Source: Kitasatospora sp. MMS16-BH015
Lineage (GTDB): Bacteria; Actinomycetota; Actinomycetes; Streptomycetales; Streptomycetaceae
Reading direction: 5' to 3'
Length of the DNA: 64,000 nt
Assembly: GCF_002943525.1 (NCBI RefSeq)
Contig: NZ_CP025394.1
Coordinates: forward strand, 248,001-312,000
Of this stretch, positions 59,048-64,000 are shown one piece after another (within the stretch, counting starts at the first letter, position 1; each line of letters opens with the position of its first letter). The translations under genes were made by a program, and so were the position numbers. The notes below the pieces were generated by a model that was not told the origin of the DNA, made no database searches, and saw only the letters and a program-made list of their open reading frames with translations.

Positions 59048-59296
59048 TCAGACGCCGGCGAGCACACCCTGGATGCTGCGCACCAGGTCGCCCACGGTGC
59101 TGTTCTCCTTCAGGTCGTCCTCGGAGATGCTGACGCCGAACCGCTCCTCGGCGGCGACCACGATCTCGACCAGCAGCAGCGAGTCGACGTCCAGGTCGTT
59201 GACGAAGGACTTGTCGAGCTCCACCTCGGCCGGGTCGGTGCCGGCCACCTCCTGGAGGATCGCGGTCAGGCCCTCGTGGATCATTTCCTCGGTCAT
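59048..59296 (-). CDS. Acyl carrier protein
   Basis: An 82-residue acidic helical protein. The phosphopantetheine attachment Ser is in NDLDVDSLLLVEIVVAAEERFGV (Ser39). The length and motif are those of a free type II ACP. It lies 58 bases downstream of the ketosynthase on the same strand, so it probably serves that enzyme. ATG start at 59296. Confidence 0.92.
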   Translation of the reverse strand: MTEEMIHEGLTAILQEVAGTDPAEVELDKSFVNDLDVDSLLLVEIVVAAEERFGVSISEDDLKENSTVGDLVRSIQGVLAGV

Positions 59297-59354
59297 GGCT
59301 GTTCCTCTCGATGCGGAGAATGAAGGGGTTGAACTAGCCTGTGAAAGAACGGAC

Positions 59355-60611
59355 TTACGGCTTCCAGGCGCGGAGGACGGCTACCGCGTTGTGCCCGGCG
59401 AAGCCGAAGGAGTTGCTGACCGCGATGTCGACCTCGTGCTGCTGCGCGGTGTGCGGCACGTAGTTGACCTCGGTGTCCTCCGGGTCGAAGCAGTTGACGG
59501 TCGGCGGCACCACGTTGTCGCGGATGGCCTGCACCAGCGCGATCGCCTCCACCGCGCCGGCCGCGCCGATCATGTGGCCGGTCATCGACTTGGTGGAGCT
59601 GATCGGCATCCGCAGGGCGTGCTCGCCGAAGACCTGACGGATCGCCAGGGTCTCGATCTTGTCGTTCAGCTTGGTGCTGGTGCCGTGCGCGTTGACGTAG
59701 TCCACCTCCGTGGGGTCGATCCGGGCGTCGGCCAGCGCGGCACACAGCGCCTGCTGGGCGCCCGCGCCCTCGGGGTGCGGGGCGGTCGGGTGGTAAGCGT
59801 CGGTGGAGGCGCCGTAGCCGACCAGCTCGGCCAGGATCGGCGCGCCGCGCCGCATCGCCCGCTCGGCCTCCTCCAGCACCAGCACTCCGGCGCCGGAGGC
59901 CATGATGAAGCCGTCCCGCTCCTTGTCGAACGGGCGGCAGGCCTGCTCGGGGTCCTCGTTGCGGCGCGAGAGCGCCCGGGCCGAGCAGGCCGAGGCGATG
60001 TCCGAGCGGGTCACCGACTCGTCGGCGCCGCCGGCCAGCACCACGTCGCAGGCGCCGTACTGGATCCACCGCATCGCCTCGCCGATCGCCGAGGTGCCGC
60101 TGGCGCAGGCGGTGCTGATCGCCCCGGAGGGGCCCTTGGCGCCGAACCGGATGGCGATCTCGCCGGCCGCGTTGTCGATCGCCGAGGCGGCCGAGGTGAA
60201 CGGGCCGATGCTGCGGGCGCCCTTCTCCTTGAGCCCGAGGGTGACCTGCGACTGGATGGTGCTGGGCCCGTAGCCGGAGCCGATCTGCACACCGACCCGG
60301 GGGGCCAGCTCCTCGTCGATCTCCAGCTTCGCCCCCTCCACCGCCTCCACGGCCGCCGCCAGCGCGTACTGGGCGAACGGGTCGATCCGGCGCCAGACCT
60401 TGCGCGGCATGTACTGCTCGGGGTCGAAGTCCCGTACCTGGGCGGCGATCCGGGTCGGCAGGTCGGCGACGTCGAAGGACTCGATCCGGCGGATGCCGCT
60501 GCGGCCCGCCAGCAGCGATTCCCAGAACGCCGCGGTGCTCAAGCCGATCGGCGAGATGACGCCGGTGCCGGTGACGACCACCCGGCGCGGCGATCCGTAC
60601 GGACTGCTCAT
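59355..60611 (-). CDS. Beta-ketoacyl-ACP synthase II type
   Basis: A 418-residue FabF-like ketosynthase. The active Cys169 is in ISTACASGTSAIGEAM, the two His are in VDYVNAHGTSTKLND and KSMTGHMIGAAGAVEAIALVQA, and the Lys is in the same block. Length and motifs match FabF and type II PKS KS-alpha, but no chain-length factor adjoins it, so a FabF-type or highly reducing type II system is more likely. The ATG overlaps the ThDP gene's stop (ATGA). Confidence 0.9.
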   Translation of the reverse strand: MSSPYGSPRRVVVTGTGVISPIGLSTAAFWESLLAGRSGIRRIESFDVADLPTRIAAQVRDFDPEQYMPRKVWRRIDPFAQYALAAAVEAVEGAKLEIDEELAPRVGVQIGSGYGPSTIQSQVTLGLKEKGARSIGPFTSAASAIDNAAGEIAIRFGAKGPSGAISTACASGTSAIGEAMRWIQYGACDVVLAGGADESVTRSDIASACSARALSRRNEDPEQACRPFDKERDGFIMASGAGVLVLEEAERAMRRGAPILAELVGYGASTDAYHPTAPHPEGAGAQQALCAALADARIDPTEVDYVNAHGTSTKLNDKIETLAIRQVFGEHALRMPISSTKSMTGHMIGAAGAVEAIALVQAIRDNVVPPTVNCFDPEDTEVNYVPHTAQQHEVDIAVSNSFGFAGHNAVAVLRAWKP

Positions 60612-62368
60612 GCGTGCTGCTCCGTTCCAACGGGCGTGCTGACAGGGTTGGTTGCTTCCTGGGCGGCGCCGGGGAAGTCGCCGTCCAGCTCGGTGATCCC
60701 CGGCGGGGCGTCGTCGATGGTCACCGGTACTTCGAGGACGGCGACCCGTCCCTTGGCGCTCTCCCGCAGCGCCTCGCCGAGCAGCTCGCCCAGCGCGGCC
60801 TTCTCCCGCACCACCGCGTGCCAGGCCGCCGGGTGCACGGGCAGGCTGCTCTCCTGCCCCTCCTCCGGGCCCCGCTCGTCCAGGCCCCGCTCGTCCAAGA
60901 ACCGGAACCGGCCGCCCGCCGTGCCGTGCTGGTCGAGCTGGCACTGCAGCCAGCCGTAGCCCCGGTTGCGCAGCACCACGTAGGTGACGCCGACGCCCTC
61001 CCGGGCCAGCGTGGACACGTCGTTGGCCACCATCGCGAAGGCGCCGTCGCCGACGAAGGCGACCACCGGCCGCTCGGGCGCGGCGAGCTTGACCCCGCCG
61101 GCCGCGGCGGCGCCGAAGCCCAGCGTGGTCTGCTCGGAGGGCACGATCGAACCGGCCTCGGCGCCGCAGACCCAGTGCGGGAAGAAGTAGGACCACATGT
61201 CCTGCAGGCCGTTCTCCTGCACCAGGATCCGGTCGGCGGGGGCGAGTCGCTCCAGGACGGCGAGCACCTCGGCCACGTGCAGGGTGGCCGAGCCGGCCAT
61301 CTCGGCCAGCCGGGCCGTCACGGCCGCCCGGGCCTCGGCCCGACAGCGGGCCACGGTGGCCGTCCACTCCGGCTGGCCCGCGCCGCTGCCCAGCGCCTCC
61401 AGCCAGTGGGCCACCACGGCCCCGCCCTCGCCGAGCACGCTCGGGCCCGGGTACTCGGTGGAGAGACCGCCCGCGTCCAGGTTGACCTGGAGCACCGGCA
61501 CGCCCTCGCCGACGAACCCGCTGTAGGTGGCGGTCTCCTCCAGCCGGCTGCCCAGGGTCACCAGCAGGTCGGCGCCCTCCCAGACCGGCTGCAGCTCGGC
61601 CGGGGAGTAGAGCCCGGCCAGCCCGCCGAAGGCCGGGTGGCGCTCGTCCACCACCCCGCGCCCGGAGGCGGTGGCGAACACCGCGGCGCCGATCCGCTCG
61701 GCCAGCGCCTCGATCCGGCCCTCCTCGTTCCGTCCGCGCATCCCGCCGCCGACCAGGACCACCGGCCGCCGCGCGCCGGCGAGCAGCTCCAGCGCCGCCG
61801 GGGCGGCCCCGGCCGCCCCGGCCAGGATCGGCTCCTGCGCCCAGGGGCGGGTGCGGACCACCTCCTGGTCGAGCAGGTCGTCCGGCAGCTCCACGTAGAC
61901 CGGCCCGGGCGCGCCGGAGGCGGCCAGCAGGAAGGCCCGGTCAAGCACCGGCACCAGCCGGCTCGGGTGATCCACCCGGGCCGCCCACTTCACCAGCGGT
62001 CGCACCAGCGGGAGTTGGTCCAGCTCCTGGAAGGCGCCGGAGTCCCGCCGCTTGGCGGCGGTGCCGCCGGCCAGCACCACCAGCGGCACCCCGGAGCTCT
62101 GCGCCTCCAGCAGGCCGGTGACGGCGTTGGCCACCGCCGGGCCCTTGCCGACCACGCAGACGGCCGTCCGGCCGGCTTGCATCGCGTAGCCGGTGGCCAT
62201 GAACAGCGCGCTACGCTGGTCGCGGCAGAGCAGCATCCGCACCGGTGCCTCCTGGAGCGCGTGCAGCGCGCCGAGGTCGTCGCCGGGCAGGCCGAACACG
62301 GTGCTCACCCCTCGGTGCACCAGGGCGTCCACCACGGCGTGCCAGGGAGTGGGGTAGCTGATCTCCAC
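60608..62368 (-). CDS. ThDP-dependent carboligase or decarboxylase, atypical
   Basis: A 586-residue thiamine-diphosphate enzyme of the acetolactate-synthase / pyruvate-oxidase superfamily. The ThDP-Mg motif GDGAFAMVANDVSTLAREGVGVTYVVLRN is intact (26 residues from GDG to Asn). The N-terminal block is RMLLCRDQRSALFMATGYAM. Aligned to RHEQGAAMAAIGYA and QEACVVGIADGYA, the position of the activating Glu (9 before the Gly of GYA) holds Gln, with Asp beside it. Either activation is unusual or an adjacent acid substitutes. The GTG at 62368 starts 2 bases after the upstream stop. Confidence 0.87.
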   Translation of the reverse strand: MEISYPTPWHAVVDALVHRGVSTVFGLPGDDLGALHALQEAPVRMLLCRDQRSALFMATGYAMQAGRTAVCVVGKGPAVANAVTGLLEAQSSGVPLVVLAGGTAAKRRDSGAFQELDQLPLVRPLVKWAARVDHPSRLVPVLDRAFLLAASGAPGPVYVELPDDLLDQEVVRTRPWAQEPILAGAAGAAPAALELLAGARRPVVLVGGGMRGRNEEGRIEALAERIGAAVFATASGRGVVDERHPAFGGLAGLYSPAELQPVWEGADLLVTLGSRLEETATYSGFVGEGVPVLQVNLDAGGLSTEYPGPSVLGEGGAVVAHWLEALGSGAGQPEWTATVARCRAEARAAVTARLAEMAGSATLHVAEVLAVLERLAPADRILVQENGLQDMWSYFFPHWVCGAEAGSIVPSEQTTLGFGAAAAGGVKLAAPERPVVAFVGDGAFAMVANDVSTLAREGVGVTYVVLRNRGYGWLQCQLDQHGTAGGRFRFLDERGLDERGPEEGQESSLPVHPAAWHAVVREKAALGELLGEALRESAKGRVAVLEVPVTIDDAPPGITELDGDFPGAAQEATNPVSTPVGTEQHA

Positions 62369-62370
62369 GG

Positions 62371-63999
62371 TCAGACTCCGATTCCGTACTGGGCGACGGC
62401 CTTGGAGAGCAGCAACGGCTCGGCGTTGCGCTTCCCTTGGTACGCCGCGTAGTTGGCCATCACGCCCCGGCCGCCGAACGCGTGGTTGCCGTTGTCCACG
62501 TCCAGCAGCGTGCGGTTGACGGCGACGGTGTGCCGCTCGCGCAGCTTGGCCACCAGGGCCTCCTCGCTGCCGTAGACCATCGCGCCCATCGACCGCTCGG
62601 CGAAGTACGGCGAGAACAGCAGCTTCTCCAGCTGCTCGGCGTCCTCGTAGACCACCACGTTGAACAGCGGGGAGAAGAACTCGCTGATGTCCAGCGGGTC
62701 GTCGATGTCGCGCAGGAACACGGTCGGGGTGACCAGACCGGTCCGGAAGTCCACCTCGCCGCCGTGCACCACGTACTCCCGGTTGCGCAGCAGGAACTCG
62801 GCGGTGGCGCGCAGCGCGGAGTCGTAGTGCAGGGCGCCGTAGTCGGCGTCCGGGTCGCGGTAGGCGCCGTGGCGCTGCTCGGCGAGGCGCTTGGTGAGGC
62901 CGTGGACGAAGCGGTCCTGGACGGCGGCGTGCACGAAGAACACGTCCGGGCCGAAGCAGTCCTGCCCGGAGTTGTGCAGCCGGATCCGGATCGCGTCCTC
63001 CACGGCCCGCTCGCCGTCGGCCTCGGGGCCGACCACGAAGGGGTTGATGCCCTGGCCGAAGAAGAGCATCAGCTGGTCGCGGCGGAGCTTGCGGCGCAGG
63101 TCCTCGGCGTTGTTGTACGCGCCGGTGAAGACCACCACGTCGGCCTCGGCGGCCGGGCCGCTGACGAACTGGCGCTGGTTGAGCGTGGAGAGCTCGATCG
63201 GCAGGCCGTGCACGGGGGCGAAGAGCTCGTGCAGCCGGTGGGTCTGGGCGGCGACCTGGCTGGAGGCGCGCAGTGAGATCCGCTCGGTGAAGAGCGCGGG
63301 CACCACGGCGTGCAGCACGTAGGTGTAGAGGATGATGTTGGAGGACATGAAGCCGGCCAGCCGGCCGACCCGCTTGGGGCGGTTGCGGATCAGCTCGTCC
63401 ACCACCCCCTCCAGGGTGGCGATGGAGGCCTCGATCTCCTCGTCCACGGCCTTGCGGACGGAGATCTCGGTGAGGATCCCGGCCACCTCCTCGGGCTGCT
63501 CCTTGAGGAAGGCGATCATGTCGTGCACGGCCCGCACCCGGTCGGGCAGCGGCACCCCGGCCGAGACCAGCGCGGAGACCGGCACCACCGGCCGGGCGGC
63601 CCGGTCGCCGCTGGCCTCGCCGGCCAGGCGGCGCAGCTCCACCATGTCGGGCTTGCCGTTGGCATTCAGCGGGAACTGCTCGACCACCAGCACCTTGTTG
63701 GGCTGCTCGTAGGAGGGCAGCAGCGCGTCGATCTCGCGGCGCCACTGCTGGGCCCCGGCGCCGTCCGGGTCGGCCACCACGAAGACCAGCTGGCAGCCGC
63801 GCCGCTCGTCGTCCAGCGCGACGATCTTCACCGGCCGGCCGCAGGCCTCGGCCCGGCGCTCGATCGACTCGGGGTAGAGGGTGTGGCCCAGGCGGTGCAC
63901 CGCGTACTTGCGGCCCACCACGTAGAGGTTGCCCTTGGTGTCCCAGTAGCCGAGGTCCTGGGTGCGGTAGGCGCCGTCCCCGGAGCGGGCGATGCTGCC
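62371..63999 (-). CDS. Adenylation-ALDH fusion, N-terminus beyond window
   Basis: A partial gene; 542 residues are in the window and the start lies past 64000. The first about 150 residues are the end of an ANL adenylation domain (YRTQDLGYWDTKGNLYVVGRKYAVHRLGHTLYPESIE and FPLNANGKPDMVELRRL, the A10 Lys). The rest is an aldehyde-dehydrogenase domain: RLAGFMSSNIILYTYVLHAVVPALF, VVVFTGAYNNAEDL, and the catalytic Cys in NSGQDCFGPDVFF (about residue 348 of the visible part). The usual general-base Glu of LELGG is Phe in LFFGQG, as in acylating or reductive ALDHs. It may activate an acid and reduce it to an aldehyde. No carrier domain lies between the two parts. Confidence 0.85.
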   Translation of the reverse strand, partial: GSIARSGDGAYRTQDLGYWDTKGNLYVVGRKYAVHRLGHTLYPESIERRAEACGRPVKIVALDDERRGCQLVFVVADPDGAGAQQWRREIDALLPSYEQPNKVLVVEQFPLNANGKPDMVELRRLAGEASGDRAARPVVPVSALVSAGVPLPDRVRAVHDMIAFLKEQPEEVAGILTEISVRKAVDEEIEASIATLEGVVDELIRNRPKRVGRLAGFMSSNIILYTYVLHAVVPALFTERISLRASSQVAAQTHRLHELFAPVHGLPIELSTLNQRQFVSGPAAEADVVVFTGAYNNAEDLRRKLRRDQLMLFFGQGINPFVVGPEADGERAVEDAIRIRLHNSGQDCFGPDVFFVHAAVQDRFVHGLTKRLAEQRHGAYRDPDADYGALHYDSALRATAEFLLRNREYVVHGGEVDFRTGLVTPTVFLRDIDDPLDISEFFSPLFNVVVYEDAEQLEKLLFSPYFAERSMGAMVYGSEEALVAKLRERHTVAVNRTLLDVDNGNHAFGGRGVMANYAAYQGKRNAEPLLLSKAVAQYGIGV

Positions 64000-64000
64000 G

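Overview
The window is high-GC actinomycete DNA, most like Streptomyces or Kitasatospora. The evidence is codon-position GC bias, a chaplin, a SepF-like division protein, a secreted multidomain GH18 chitinase with a DasR-like site upstream, a two-tryptophan attenuator ahead of a second-type TrpRS gene, ROK and TetR regulators, and IS5-family elements. Genus is inference; there is no rRNA or complete tRNA to check it with.

Layout. 0.1-10.2 kb: ordinary accessory and metabolic genes (DIP1984-family protein, a ROK repressor divergent from an MFS exporter with a shared palindromic operator, FAD oxidoreductase, endonuclease IV, histidine phosphatase, glycosyltransferase, VTT-domain membrane protein). 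10.25-13.64 kb: a 3.4-kb IS5-family element with perfect 16-bp ends and a TGA target duplication; besides its transposase and a wHTH accessory protein it carries two GNAT acetyltransferases and a nucleotidyltransferase. 13.7-28.1 kb: single genes and small regulated units, including a secreted pectate-lyase-fold protein, trpS with its leader peptide, an S41 protease, a SepF-like protein, two TetR modules with visible operators, and a GyrB N-terminal paralog that has lost ATP-binding residues. 28.1-33.1 kb: chitinase and a PAS-PAS-GAF-PP2C-HATPase signalling protein.

33.3-42.5 kb: a six-gene minus-strand operon for branched-chain or terpenoid acyl-CoA catabolism (AtuA-family protein, carboxyltransferase, biotin carboxylase/BCCP, acyl-CoA dehydrogenase, acyl-CoA ligase, TetR). 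It has a strong palindrome upstream of the first gene and short tandem repeats at three successive gene ends. 43.4-50.0 kb: a decay zone. An IS256-family transposase relic is split by two tandem IS5-family elements sharing a TAA; the first carries a secreted AOC-barrel-like passenger, and the second is itself broken by a third IS. To the right lie a decapitated ABC permease, an intact permease and a truncated patatin.

50.0-55.0 kb: APC permease, short chaplin, PAP2 phosphatase, a ruined secreted alpha/beta hydrolase and an ArsR-like regulator. 55.0-64.0 kb: a tightly coupled minus-strand operon that looks like an unusual biosynthetic cluster: an adenylation-ALDH fusion (cut by the window edge), a ThDP enzyme with Gln in place of the usual activating Glu, a ketosynthase, an ACP, a YqcI/YcgG (GntA-type) heme N-oxygenase, a hotdog dehydratase, an arginyl-tRNA synthetase and a Gfo/Idh oxidoreductase. 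This cluster and the passenger-bearing IS elements are the most interesting parts of the window.
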